In this document: piece after piece, positions 1 to 11,901 of the stretch | Layout: each line of letters begins with the position of its first letter | Position numbering within the stretch: the first letter of the stretch is position 1 | Origin: Trichostrongylus colubriformis | Taxonomy: Eukaryota; Nematoda; Chromadorea; Rhabditida; Trichostrongylidae | Assembly (NCBI GenBank): GCA_963978905.1 | Contig: OZ022261.1 | Coordinates: 19,961,686 to 20,025,685 of the forward strand | Length of the DNA: 64,000 bases | Reading direction: 5' to 3' | Notes under the pieces: model-generated | What the model was told of the DNA's origin: nothing | Databases searched by the model: none | The model's input: the letters and a program-made list of their open reading frames with translations, nothing else | Program-made: the position numbers and the translations under genes

Positions 1-787
1 GGCAACCTCGTTGACCGACCAGCGCATACTTGCACCCGTAGGGTTGAGTTGAAGGAAGTTACGACCGTTTAAATCAAAAACAAAGTTGTCAAAGTTTTCC
101 TCGACTGATTTCCATATTGAGAAGTTAGCAACCATTAGGGAAATCAAGTGGCCAATGAATTGGTCTAAAAAAGTTATTACGAAAAAAGCTTAACCATACT
201 TCGGAAGGTTGAGTTCTAGTTAAGCTTCAGATTTTCAAAAAAGCTTAAAGTTACTATTGGAAAGATACCGCGCGCGCATCACATGGCTCCTATTTAGTCC
301 TTCGTCCCTGTCGCATAAGTTACACGGCTTTTGAGCCTTCTCCTTTGTCATCAGAGGACGGCACATTACCGAAGGTCGGCGACGCTTTCGTCTCTGAATA
401 TTAGTATTGGATTTTGCTAGGTTCTTATTTTTCTTAGACGCTTTTGTTTCGCAATATAAGTACTGAGTTTTATTAAGCTTTTGTTTTGCTTATTTCATCA
501 AGACTGCAGCCTCGGTGTTCTTTTTTCTACCGTAGGCTCTTACCTTCCTTGATGAAGCGCATTGGCTGGGTAGAAACCTTAGAAATAGCGGAATCAAAAG
601 AGGAAGAGGGGGTTGTATGGAGGCTCCCTTGGGGAGGGGGGGTCCTGTTTGTTGAAAATTTTCCTCCGCCATGCTTGACCCTGCTTCTCGATCTGCGTCA
701 CTGTCTACGTGAGTATCGCCTCTTTGCTCCTTATCTCTCTAGCGTCCCAACCCACTCGGACACACTACCCAGTACTGGATTCTTCTA
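1..787. other. No supported gene
   Basis: I see no splice-linked coding exon or recognisable domain here. The open frames near 486-863 overlap on both strands with no consistent coding signal. The last bases before 841 (about 788-830) resemble the right-end sequence of MITE family A, so the stretch probably grades into repeat debris. Confidence 0.4.
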
Positions 788-840
788 TATGCGCGTTGAA
801 CTTTGCTTGCGGCCCTCAGCCATAAGCAACGATTACTCAA

Positions 841-1112
841 AGGAATCGTCCACGGAAAAATGAGTTTTTGTGTTACCCATATGACTATGTTGCATTTGCC
901 TTATGTGGGCCTCATGCAGAGGTTCACGCGAAAAAATGAGGATCCGGCTGAGATACAGCACCACAAAGTACGTCCAAGTAGTCGAAGCTTCCGAGTAAAA
1001 GCCTCGTCCCGTCGTCCGCCGCCCTCGGAAACGGAGAGTGGGACTGTTTACGTAACTCTCTGTTCCTACACTGCATCTCCGACCACGGCGGACGACTGGA
1101 CGAGACTATTAC
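841..1112 (+). mobile_element. MITE family A, left half only
   Basis: The stretch begins AGGAATCGTCC and continues with the family A left arm: a sequence like ACGCGAAAAAATGAG, then CTGAGATACAGC, then the GC-rich middle with CGTCCGCCG. It stops near the family's mid-point and joins a different repeat. Complete relatives lie at 1461-1882, 16261-16633 and 26854-27277. The right half is missing, so this is a truncated copy. ORFs that cross it are not genes. Confidence 0.75.
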
Positions 1113-1114
1113 TC

Positions 1115-1460
1115 GCTTTAAGTTTCACCCCTAAGCTTGTGCAAGTCTATCTCCTGACAACGCTATTATTAGACTTGCTTCTTCACCTTTTTGAGACAGT
1201 TCCCAAGTCTCAGGGAACAGCGGAACACATTTGCCTTCAATTCACCTGTCAATGCAACGAAACTCAGCAGACCTTCTATTTATCATTCGAGAGCAGTGCA
1301 CATACATATTTCAGCATCGATTTGATGACCACGAGACCCTTTCATATCTTCAAACACTAGATGTAGCATAAGTAACTTGATGTAAGATCTCACAGCATTT
1401 TTATTCCTGAAGCTTTCATGGATGCAGATGACACCTGCATGGGCACAAGTCCTGCTTTGA
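1115..1460 (+). repeat. Dispersed repeat, copy 1 of 2
   Basis: This stretch is about nine-tenths identical by eye to 25935-26019 plus 26599-26853. Shared blocks include CTCCTGACAACGCTATTATT and CAGCATTTTTATTCCTGAAG. In both places it ends at the start of a family A MITE, so the pair was either copied after the MITE had inserted or belongs to one longer composite repeat. Copy 2 has about 580 extra bases at the point where this copy has seven (1201-1207). Confidence 0.8.
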
Positions 1461-1882
1461 AGGAATCGTCCTCGGAGAAATTATTTTCTTTGTTATCCTT
1501 ATATTTGTAATGTTTCTGCCCAATAAGGGCCGCATGTAAAGTTTCACGCGAGAAAGTGAGAATTTGGCTAAGATACAGCTCCCTAAATTCTTGGCCGGGT
1601 GGAGTTTACAGGGGTCTCCGAGTAAAAGCCCCGTCGCGTCGTCCGCTGCTGTTGAGAACGGAGAGTGAGACTGTTCCCGTCACTTTCTGTTCCTACAATG
1701 CGTCTCCGACCGCAGCGACGGGCTGGTCACTTGATCAAAGGCCCCGTCCAGTACTTTGCGGTGCTGTATCTCAGCCAGATTCACACTTTTTTCGCGTGAA
1801 ATTTTGCATGAGGCCCACATTAGGCAAATGCAACATAAACATATGGGTAACACAAAAACCCTTTTTTCCGTGAACGATTCCT
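1461..1882. mobile_element. MITE family A, complete copy
   Basis: The termini are inverted: AGGAATCGTCC at the left and its complement GGAACGATTCCT-like at the right, each followed inward by GGAAAAA-type sequence. The inverted similarity extends far inward, for example TAAGATACAGC against GCTGTATCTCAGC. The flanks are TTGA on the left and TTAA on the right, matching the TTRA flanks of other copies. It has no coding capacity. A TTAA-type target suggests mobilisation by a piggyBac-like transposase; that is an inference. Confidence 0.85.
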
Positions 1883-1886
1883 TTAA

Positions 1887-2396
1887 ATATGTTGATAACA
1901 GAAAGAGTAAAATTCCCATAGGCTATTCCTTTAATGGAACTCACGCATGGTGCTTTCCAAAACGAGAGCGAAGGATGTGCAATGGAAGCATTTCTGGCAT
2001 ACTAGATAAATTTTCCAATGAGTGAAGGGAAGATTTCACCATTTTGAATATAAAGATTTTTAAAATGTTTTTGATTCTACTTTCTTTCTCTCTGGATTAC
2101 TGCATAGCTGTAGTATTCGTGAGGCAACCTCGTAGATCCGTCATATGAAAGTTGTCCTCATAAGGTTACGTTTGGGAAGTTACTACACTTTTAACTGAGG
2201 TGCTCTGAAATTGGGCCAAACTTTCGTCAACTTAAATTGCACCTAGAAAAGTAATTCACCATCAGGGAAACTAACCGTATAATGGATTAGAGGTAAGGGA
2301 GCTGTCACAAGAATATCTCCTAAAAAAGACCCAAAAACGAGGAAGTCTTCTGGTATCGACAGCTGAAACGGAGGGTTCAGTTCTAAAGGCGTTCGC
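1887..2396. other. No supported gene
   Basis: No exon, domain or clear repeat is visible between MITE A and the family C element. Confidence 0.35.
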
Positions 2397-2655
2397 GGGA
2401 GTCGATAGGTCGAATTTTCGCTTCGCAGCGTCGCACTCACGCCGCCGTCAGCACGACTTGCTGCAGTCGGTTGGAATTCCGTTCAGTATGCATGGGCTGG
2501 TATCGTGAGGAGCTTTCAAAGATTGCAGGTAGGAAGCTTCGGAAGCTCCTATATGTTGTGGTTGTTGCTGTTCTAACGGATAAAACCACAAGCAACTTGC
2601 ACTCGCCGCGCCGCTCGCTGCGGGCCGCCTCGCAAAAATTCGACCAATCGACTCC
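2397..2655. mobile_element. MITE family C copy
   Basis: The ends are inverted: GAGTCGATAGGTCGAATTTT at the left and AAAATTCGACCAATCGACTC at the right. The interior (GCAGCGTCGCACTC, CGCCGTCAG, AAGATTGCAGG, GGAAGCTTCGGAAGCTC) recurs at 13141-13372 and, rearranged, at 40740-41271. It has no coding capacity, and a target duplication is not clear. Confidence 0.75.
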
Positions 2656-5559
2656 TACGTCCTCAAGGCGTACATGTGATTAGTACACATAGTTCAAAAG
2701 GTGAACATGTGAATGAATCCAGCGTTTTAACGAATGAAGTATTCTGGTCTCCAGAAGAGGATCAGCCAGTGATATCGTGTAGTATCTTACTACCAAAAAA
2801 CTAATCCGAAGCAGCTAAAGATCTGTATTGATGACATGAATCTGCCATTGGCACTTCGTTTTGGAATTTGTGTCCATAAATGTCACTAGTAGGCCCAATC
2901 GCTCAACTAAAGATGAGAATTCCTCACTTGCTGTCGTCGTCATAGCAGTCACATTGTGCATCGAACAAGGAAACAGCACAGGATAAGATTGTTCGCGTTT
3001 TGTGAAATCAATGAATTCTCTGGTGTCGAAGGCACAGTTCAAAATTATGGAGCTACCGCTTCTCTTGTACATGAACAGATAGTTCTTACGCAAGCACGGA
3101 GGCTGTGCCTGTATCGTGGCTCAGTGATGAGCCAACGGAGCAGAATCCATGAAGAGAGTCCGACCACACCGTGGACGTGTGGCTCACCCACTCCACATCC
3201 TCCTTATTTCTTGCTCTGTCCCACGTGTGCTTCACAGTGTGGTTATCGTGCAGGTGTTTGTCGTCTTTCCGCCGTCGAACCTTTCGTGAGGGCTCAAGAG
3301 CGTTTTTTTTTTCATGGAAGTTCCTACTCCGAGGATTTTTTTCTACTTTTATACCTGGCAAGGCGATCAAAATGTTTAGGCTTTATGGCAAAATACACAG
3401 AAGATGCGTATTTTGCGCAGGAAATATTACGAAACTTTTTGGACATGTGTTAGCAAAGCCCACTTAAATTGGCAAGAACCCGACCTCTGGAGCTCGCGTC
3501 GATTTATCTTTTTCTGGACGGTAATGTGGCCCAATTCTGATGGTGCAAAAATCTTTATTTTCAGGGTTTTTAAAGATTATCCAGTTTCCCTCACTTTCAT
3601 GCTCTTCAGCACCCCTGAATGCGTCGCGCCCTTTGGCACCGAAATTTCATCATAACTTTCCCTCACCAAATTCCTTGTAAGCTCACAACTAGAGATGATA
3701 TAGGCCTTGATCACAAATTTCACACTTGTCAGAGCGGTGCCACTTGGTACCAATTTGGCAGGGAATATTTGTTACGCCTAGTATCCTTAACCCATGATGA
3801 ATTCAGGAGGAAAATTTAGTATCGCCAGTTCGGCAACAAACTAGCACCAAACTTGCAACAGGCACCACAGTTGAGCTGGGGCAGTAAATTCGGATACACT
3901 CATTTTTGTTTTAGCCCATGAAAACGGAAAATTTAGGAGATCAATTTCTAGCATTCAACGCATTTCTCATTGCTAAATAGTACCAGCGGTCCCACGATCC
4001 CACGTCATGAGAATACGCCCTGTCGTCATTATGTTGATATAACAGATTGACTTATATTCATACCTATTTAGATCTGGCAGAATATGATTGTAATAGTCCC
4101 GGAATCGTGTGAGGTAGCACATTGGAGCATATTCACTTCACGTTTGGATTACCTACTTAATTAGGAAGCCGAACATTCCAAATACGTGTCAATCTACAAT
4201 ACATATATTTCGATACTATCGAAGAAGCATGGAAAGCAGTGCAAATAAAGAGTATGGAAAAACAAAAAGTAGTTTACGCCATTTCCTCCTCAGACAATCT
4301 TCAATCTTATTCTAAAGTTCCTCAAAATTCTTTTTTTAACCAACCTTCCCATACGTGTAAAGCAGTCATCAAGAGGAAATTTGCTTCGTTACTCATGCAC
4401 TTCAGGCATTTCACCACATTAATAATGAAGAGCTCCTCCTTACCTATTACTTGATAAGACTTCAACCATATCTGCCCGTTCTGGAATAAACTTTCTATGC
4501 CTTGAACACAAGCTAACAGTGGTCCAACATCTTTCTGCCATAAGCTATACATAAACCGAGAGTTTAGTGTGTCTCTTCGCTTGTACGTAAGTTTGTCTGT
4601 GCGTCCGACTCAAAGGTATTACCAGGAAAAAAGTTGCAGAGCTCCAGTCAAGTTTGGGTCGGGAGGGGCATAATCCAAGATAAGCAGAGCGCCCATAGAC
4701 CATGTGGGAGTCCGCCCACAGCAGGCGGGGTGTGCACTACGAAGTTCACAGCTCAATGCGAAAAGTTTGTGTGATTTGTTTCAAAAGTGCCCGCATGCAG
4801 TGCTCATAAAATGTGTTCATAACCCTGTTCCGGGGCAACCTATAGGTTGTGAAAATGGCGGAGGCCGACGTGACCTAGGCTGGATATCTAAGCTATGTTC
4901 AACATATTTGAAATGAGTGGGGACCCCCTCTCAGAGTGTGGAACATGCAATCGATGAAATCATGTTCACTTATGAAAAATTATAATTTCTCTCTCAAGCG
5001 GTCTAGGGACCGGGTAAAAACTGAAGTAATGACTAACAACCAGAGTGACAGAAATATGCCGAACAATACTGTAGGTGGAACCTTTAATGATTATTAATGG
5101 GTAATATTACTTTTTGTACAGAAATCTGGGAACGGTTAACGGACCATGCTATTGAATTAGTGCCGCCATAGAAGTTGAAATGATACAGCGATGCACTACA
5201 GATCGATATCGATTGAAAATGGCAGTTGGTTGAGCTTCTTTGGTTGGTTGAGCTTTGGTTGAGCTTCTACAGCATCACGAACCTTGGAAAATGGACCTAC
5301 ATATGAATATTGACTGAAGTAATCGTATTTAGTGCAGAGTATGGAAAACGGCTTATGGACCGTATCCTTGAGTGAGCGCCATCGTAGAAGTTGGAATTCT
5401 AAAGCAGTGCATCACCAACGATATTGAGACCGAAAATATCGGTCTCCTGCAGAAGACTGACTACGGGTCATCGACGATGCCACTAGTGAGTGTCCTCTCG
5501 TAGAAAATTAAATTTAACAACCTCAGTTTATATATCAAAAGGAGATCCCTCAACCTATA
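2656..5559. other. Gene-poor stretch with repeat debris
   Basis: No gene is supported over about 2.9 kb. ORFs at 2956-3453 and 3171-3467 overlap in different frames and lack splice-linked partners. Positions 4590-4780 share segments with 17060-17230 (TTTGTCTGTGCGTCC, a CCGCCCAC block, GGGGTGTGCACT), so both are copies of one dispersed repeat. Positions 5140-5510 hold diverged repeats spaced about 200 bases apart, and 5226-5268 has three short TTGGTTGAGCTT units. Confidence 0.45.
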
Positions 5560-6469
5560 CAGGGTGCGGCAAAAGTATCGACCGCTTGACAAAGTTTCAC
5601 CATTTCAACTAGGAAGGGGGTATCAACATGAATAGTGATCAAATTATAGATGATTATTAAATATTTCATCATGTAGCCCTAAAACTGATAAGATCGCCTA
5701 CGGCCCATACACACTCGGGAATGTGCGAGGAAGAGCGTATGGCGTTGGCCGTAGGTGTGCGTTGTGCAAATCGCCCAAAACATTCGTCAAAAGAGCTTCA
5801 GAAAACAGAGAAAGATGTCGGAAGTATTGCAGGCTCCGCCCTCCAAAATACTGCGAAAGAAATATTGAGCGGATCAATCAAGGTTCATGCTTCTGGTGGT
5901 CATCACTGCAAGGTGGTGAAGTCGTAGAGACCGCTCCGAGACCAAGCTGCCGCCACTAGGCCTTGTGGGAAATGGCTGCTTCCCGGTTAAAAGTCATTGA
6001 ATTGAGTCTTAGCCGAGGTGTTGTCTAGGGATGCACGTGTCCCTTGATGACATTGTTGATCAGTTGTGCTGGTCGGTTTGACTCGAATATCGTCGAAATT
6101 GTGGAATTTCGGTATTACGCCGCAGGGTCTTGCAAAAGTGCTCTATATTTGCTGGGCATCAGGATATTCGATTGCCCCTTGGGCATTCTGTAGCGCCACA
6201 CACAGTTCACTCGCTGCTTTTAGGACCACTCTTACGAGAGCGTGGGAAGATTTCTGCGGTGATCACCTTTGATCTACGGCAGTTGCTTATCCTCGCCCTT
6301 TTCGTCATTATGCCCAAACCATAGGTAACCTGTAGATTTCTGGTGACATATTTTGATATGTTAGTGGGATCTGCTTGTTGATTACATATAACTGTGGAAT
6401 TCATACTGATAGCTCATTTCTTCCAAATAGTGAAGCTTTATCAGGCGGTCAATACTTTTGCCGCACCTG
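5560..6469. mobile_element. Tc1/mariner-type element with CAGGGTGCGG ends
   Basis: The inverted termini are CAGGGTGCGGCAAAAGTATC at the left and a match to GACCGCCTGA...TGCCGCACCTG at the right. A TA precedes the left end, while the right flank is TT, so the duplication has decayed. CAGGG-type ends next to TA are typical of Tc1/mariner elements. The 910-base interior holds short ORFs (5721-5927, 6066-6272) that I cannot match to a transposase. It is a dead or non-autonomous copy. Confidence 0.75.
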
Positions 6470-6504
6470 TTTATAAACAGGAGATGATCTGCGAGCAACA
6501 CGAG

Positions 6505-7336
6505 GGGCACTATTTATATTTCGGGAATAGGTAATAATAATATCGTGTGAGTATATCTGATGATTTTATCGAAAAGTTCGACTTTTTTTTTACTATTTAA
6601 CCGATCATTCAATTTTCCGCACGGCGCTATTTGTTTATTTTATATTCAGCTGAAAATTTTTGTCTTTTCAGGCAATGAAAATTAAATCTTCAAAAAAAAA
6701 AAATGGTAATGAAGCCCCATCAAAAACCACAATGTGTCGCTGGTTTAGTGAATTCAATCGTGGCCGCAGTTCGCTATCCCTCGAGATTCGTGAAGGAAGA
6801 CCAAAATAGGCAGTTGTGCCAGGAAACATCGATGCTATGTATGTGCAATATGATTAAACAAGATCGCCATGTCACCTGTTCTGAGATTGAGGCATCCCTC
6901 AACATTAATTCCACCAGCATACATGCAATTTTACATGAACACTAGGGTGTGCGAAAGTTATGTTCCCGTTGGATCTTGGATCCCACCTAATTTGACAAAC
7001 GCACAAAAGAAGGCTCATGCGATTGGTGCACCGAAATGCTTCAAAAATTCAAAAAATTCGATGGTGCTGCTTCAAAAGGCGTTTATAAAGTCGTGACTGA
7101 TGATGAATCATAAATATATTTATATGAATCCGAAATTTGACGAATTCCAGTTTTTTTCCCTCAATCAGTTCAATTTTTTTCTAGACATTTCCAGCTGAAT
7201 ATAAAGTACACAAATAGCGCCGTGCGGCAAATTAAATGATCGGGTGTACAGTAAAAAAGTCGAACTTCACGATGAAACCATCACATTTACTCACATGATA
7301 ACAGTATTGCCTATCCCCGAAATATAAATAGTGCCC
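6505..7336 (+). mobile_element. Mariner (DD34D) element, internally deleted
   Basis: The terminal inverted repeats begin GGGCACTATTTATATTTCGG and are roughly 170-180 bases long. They include an inner block near CACGGCGCTATTTGT that is repeated inverted near 7215. Between them lies the N-terminal half of a mariner transposase on the plus strand. The element passes straight from the first catalytic-Asp region to the right repeat, so the catalytic and C-terminal parts are missing. Confidence 0.9.
6700..7135 (+). pseudogene. Mariner transposase N-terminal remnant
   Basis: Translating in shifting frames gives stretches typical of mariner transposases: TTMCRWFSEFNRGRSSLSLE with EIREGRPK (about 6728-6810), then HVTCSEIEASLNINSTSIHA (from about 6868), then VYKVVTDDES around 7082-7113. 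The last carries the first Asp of the catalytic triad. The Trp expected after DES is a stop codon. There are also in-frame stops at about 6809 and 6855 and at least one frameshift. In an intact enzyme this part binds the inverted repeats through a helix-turn-helix. Here it is inactive. Confidence 0.88.
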
Positions 7337-7338
7337 TA

Positions 7339-8449
7339 CGTAGGTATGCGCAGTTGCAGAAATGAAAATTTTATGAGGTCACATCGGCCGACATCGATCG
7401 AAATCATCGATATCAGTGTAAAGGTCCAAAAAGGAGCGCGATATACCCCCGAGTAAATACAGTCGTAGAAGGTAGAACTCTGCAACATTGAATGCAATCA
7501 GTCGTAGCCGTTGGTTTCGTACGGAGGGCCGGACGTTGGGTTGGGCTTCACCAGACAACGTTACAGAAGCTTACAGCACACAGCTTGCAGATTGATACCT
7601 ATTCTTCTGATGCGCTTTCGCAGTAAAATCTGTAAATGGGCACACTAACGGCACAAATGCGAAATCTATAGATTCACACAGAGCACATTGTAGTCGAACG
7701 CATCGTTGATCAACATCGTTCCTCGTTATTTACCCACAGCCCGTTCCTCACCGATGTCCAGAAAATGAGAATCGCGATGCTCACCTGGTATATACAATAA
7801 AACCTTCAATAGTTTCCATGTTATTGTTGAGATTTCCGCATAATGTGGTGACTGATGTTCTTTCTTTTACCAAACTGATATCGTGATGGAACCTTCCACA
7901 TCAGAGGCTCGAAGCCTTCTGACATGCAAGATATCCGAACAAGCGACTCACTCTCCCACAGTAGCGTTTCCGGCGTCATTTTGAGATCACTCTCGAACAG
8001 CGCGATAGTGAAATGAATACTTATTCAAGATTCCGCAAACCGTAGCTTTTCTCCAATGCTACATTATCAGTGGAGGCAAATGAGTCTCACTTCACCCGTC
8101 TTCTAGATACGGCAGAAACTGCCATGCCGTTCTTGCCATAGCTCGCATTGTGATGCAGTAGGCAGAAAGTCATTGCTGATCGAAAGACACTCATTGCCAG
8201 CAAACAGAAACCATTGAAACATCGCGGCAATAAAAATTAGACTACGAGCCTCGTACTAGAACGAAAGAGCTACAGAAGGATTACTGTCATCAGAAAACTG
8301 AGAAAACGAGGATAAGGAAACGTTATGGCCTCGACATTCGTCGCTTGTCTTAGACGGGTTCTCTTCAAGGCCGCGCTCATACTTTGCGGCACCGGCAACA
8401 GCTAGTTGAGCCGGCAAAATCACGTGGCAGCCACCGACAATGGCGGCAC
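7339..8449. other. No supported gene
   Basis: No exon pair or domain is visible. A motif near 7465-7485 (GTCGTAGAAGGTAGAACT) resembles pieces at 5390 and 5505, which suggests old dispersed repeat sequence. Confidence 0.35.
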
Positions 8450-8740
8450 TCTGAAGAGGCGCTCTGTTTATAACGCTCGTCCGAACCATGCTACAGTATA
8501 ATGATCGTGAAGAGATCAGCGCAAATCTGAGACAGGATTTTTCGGCGAGAATCGTGCATAGTGCCGAACTGCGGCATTCAAGCGCGCTTTTGCCACGATC
8601 ATCAAACTGTAGTATGGTTCGGTCGAACTTTGTAAACCGAGCGCACCAGGCTGCCGCCGCGGTCGGCGCCGGCCACACGATTTTGCCGACGTCAAGAAGT
8701 CGCCGTCGCCGTCGGTGCCGGCCCCAGTGGAGCAACGTAT
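8450..8740. mobile_element. Degraded relative of MITE family D
   Basis: The stretch is an imperfect inverted repeat: AACCATGCTACAGTATAATGATCGTG (about 8486) pairs with CACGATCATCAAACTGTAGTATGGTT (about 8596). The same pair, diverged, forms the interior of the 378-base element at 59099-59476, where a CTACAGTCCGGTGATCGTGG block pairs with CCACGATCACC. The GC-rich rim (CCGCCGCGGTCGGCGCCGGCC) also resembles that element. The opposing ORFs over this stretch (8256-8735 minus, 8488-8742 plus) follow from the palindrome and are not genes. Confidence 0.6.
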
Positions 8741-10150
8741 GAACGTGCGCTAGGAGAATTTCGATAGAGAAGGAGTTAAATTTTTGGGTATCTGGGCTGA
8801 CAGCAAAATTCGAATGAATACTATTTGGAAACCATGCGGTTACTGCAACTATCTGTCTTCAAAGATTTTTGCTGAATTTTTGCTCAAACAAGGGTGATGG
8901 TCACTGATACAAGGTGCTTTTCGTTGATGCCATCGATGCTACACCAATCGATGTACCACACCTTTTCCCCAAAATCGTTCAAACCTTTCAAAAGGTCTGA
9001 TCCGAAATTGATCCTAACATTGACGTGCCTTCACTTCGATCGCCAATGTCGATTAGCGCCAGCGCAGTCACAAAAATAAGTTCAACCTTTTCCTGAAACC
9101 AGACGGTATGGTACCAAAAGTAAATGGGACATTCGCGATCAGGACATTGAATAGCCTCATTGGTTTTTCCAAATTAGGTGAAAAGAAGCCGTTGAACCAA
9201 TTTGAATAGACGGCAACGCAAATTACGAATTTCATATCCGTGATCGAGGATGTGACACTGCTAAGGGAGGGGTCGGCTGCACTGTCGGTGACGCTTGTCG
9301 CGATGCAATGAAATTACGTTTCCTCTCATTTTGTCAAGTAATTCAAACCGTAGTGAGAAAAGTAGCATGATCATGAAATTCCTATAGATCCGTAAGTTCT
9401 ATTACGGAAAATAAGAAAGTTGAACAAAAAAGACAGAAAGCGAAGAGAAAGAAGGGGAGACGTCACGATGTATTATCATCACATGACCGTAATCGGACCA
9501 CTAGTCATAAATAGCGCGAGTCGCGATAGGCGCCACTGACAGTGCCGCCGACGGGACCGCAGAGTATAAAAGCGACTCCATAACTGTGTTCACGTGTCTT
9601 TTTGAGTTCTAATTCGTCATGATATGTTAGGAAACATCTACTCGGCCTCATCACCGACAGCACCGACCGACCGGAGTACACCGACAAGAAGTTGGGGATT
9701 TGGAGAAGTATTCGACGTCCCCTGTTTTGTTCAGCCAATAGAACGATTCTTGGCTGACTCATTTCTCTCAATCGGATGCAATTGAGGGATAGCTCTGATT
9801 ATGATGAGGCTATTTTGACCCATCTATCAGAACATCAAGAGGAAAATGATCGATCGTTTATGCTGTGCATATTCGTGGAGAACGTGGCGAGAAGAGAGGA
9901 TGATATTTACACGCGGCACTAAAGAATGTGATAAATAATTGAGCGGCAATATTCTGGCGCATACTTCCGTCAAAACAAAAACAAAACTCGAGTGAATACA
10001 GCAAGTGAAGGTGGTTTCTCCATTCCGTTCAGGGTGGACAGCGATCTTTTCGGATGGGTAAAAGGGCTTCTGTTCATGGAAGGTATTGTCAGAACAATGT
10101 TGCATCTTTGAACACAAACTGTCAGAGATTCAGAGGAACATCTCCAAGGA
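8741..10150. other. No supported gene
   Basis: Short ORFs on both strands show no domain or credible splice structure. I see no recognisable repeat. Confidence 0.35.
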
Positions 10151-10608
10151 TCAGTAATTAAAATAAAATAGGAACTTCCTGAAAATGAGACCGAAGAACG
10201 CCCCATCCTTCCTTACGCCAAGGTACTCCGTACTCGTTACTCTTTGAACAAGTCACTTCTGAAGGGCAGGGGAAGCCGAGGATTTTTGGGGGGATGGCAG
10301 CGTTTTGATATGTGGGAAGGACATCGTTTTTTGTTAAGAAAAAGTAATCCTATACGGATGTATGATTTTATGGGATTCATCAGTAATTAAAATAAAATAG
10401 GAACTTCCTGAAAATGAGACCGAAGAACGCCCCATCCTTCCTTACGCCAAGGTACTCCGTACTCGTTACTCTTTGAACAAGTCACTTCTGAAGGGCAGGG
10501 GAAGCCGAGAATTTTTGGGGGGATGGCAGCGTTTTGATATGTGGGAAAGACATCGTTTTTTGTTAAGAAAAAGTAATCCTATACGGATGTATGATTTTAT
10601 GGGATTCA
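10151..10608 (+). repeat. 229-bp tandem duplication
   Basis: The unit 10151-10379 is repeated immediately as 10380-10608. By eye only two bases differ: GAGGATTTTT against GAGAATTTTT, and GGGAAGGACATC against GGGAAAGACATC. A duplication this well preserved is recent, or it is an assembly artefact. An ORF at 10473-10694 starts in the second copy and has no recognisable product. Confidence 0.95.
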
Positions 10609-11741
10609 TTATGCGTTCGGGCAACAACACCATCCATCCCGTTTATATAAAGCTACTGGTTACCATCTATCCCAAAGATACCCTAGTGGAGTGAGAGGGT
10701 TTGGACTTTTATGGGGAGGGATCGTGTATAGCGGAGTATTTCCTACTAGCGTGTATCAGAACCACAGGATGGGTTGGATGTGATTAGAAGTAACGATTTC
10801 AGATGATGCTCATTCATCATATCATCATGAGAATCTCTAACGGACTTATTACTAGAATTAATGGATGGAAAGAGATTGAATGAGCATGTTAGCCTTGAAA
10901 AACACCGAATCGGAGAGCGTGACATGGTTGAGCATGAAATGCCTCTCATGGTAATTGGACAGACATAAAATTTACGATGAAATCGAATTACAAGGCTATT
11001 TTGTTTTCATGTTCAACGCTGCCAGATAGAAAAGACGTTCTGCTTGGATCCACTGTGAAGTATATCATCATACGAACGCTTCAAAGGTACTCAATGCGGA
11101 AAGGTCATGCAAATGGTTTCTTATCACATGCTGAGCTTTACAGCTCGGAACATATGAAATGAATATTAGCAGCAGTCTGTTGATGGATCTCAATAAAAAA
11201 AATTAGGAAAAAGGGCTATGGAGCAAAGCTCTTAGAACTGACAACTGTTGCACATTGTAATGTTGCAGTACACCATATAACGATGTAGTTTCTAATCAGT
11301 GAAATATATTACCCTTAAGACGGTAATACATCCAAATGTCATTACAGTCACTGAATCCATAAGCGGAATGCATTCTGTACCGCATGCTCGGTCCTCTAAG
11401 CTAGCTCGGACCGAGAAAGTGACCGATCAAACTGTACACTGTAGGCCGTTGTGTTCAAGGAATCGAGAACGGTATCGTAGAGCAAAATTTCGACAACTTT
11501 TGGCAAAATAACCCATCAGTAGATCTTCTCCCGATCGATCTGATGTATGTACGCAAAAACAACTCCAAGTCATATAGTCCCGAAATTGTGATAGAACAAG
11601 CGTGGGCTGGACATTCTAAATTCGATTCCATACTGATGCGCAAAGTGCATCTTCGTTTTCATTGTTCTTTTCTTCTGTGCCTTACCTATGTGGCTCGAGA
11701 ACCAAAGCCTTTTTCTTCCATCTCTTTTATTTGGGTTTGGA
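10609..11741. other. No supported gene
   Basis: Several 60-70 codon ORFs lie on both strands with no domain or credible exon structure. Confidence 0.35.
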
Positions 11742-11891
11742 CCAAACGACCCGTTGTCTATTAACAGTTTGCGCTCCTGGTTTCCGAGTGGAGAGTTCCG
11801 TCGAGAGGCTCAGGTCTTCTCGTAACAACCCACTGAACTCTTCAATCAGCAACCAGGAGCACAAACTGTTGATGTACAACGGGTCATTTGG
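11742..11891. repeat. Inverted repeat with 39-base arms
   Basis: The left arm (11742-11780) runs from CCAAACGACCCGTTGT to GCGCTCCTGG. The right arm (11853-11891) is its near-complement, from CCAGGAGCACAAACTG to CGGGTCATTTGG. About 70 bases separate them. It is probably the core of a small foldback element. Just outside it, GGTATCATGA...ATGCGAGGACTACAATTG (from about 11890) is repeated directly near 12138-12182. Confidence 0.8.
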
Positions 11892-11901
11892 TATCATGAC
11901 A

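Noticed and set aside
803..1360. 185-codon ORF
   Set aside because: It runs through a half MITE and a dispersed repeat; parts of it recur at 25.9-26.8 kb.
8256..8735. 159-codon minus-strand ORF
   Set aside because: It lies across an imperfect palindrome related to the 59.1 kb MITE, with a complementary ORF on the other strand.
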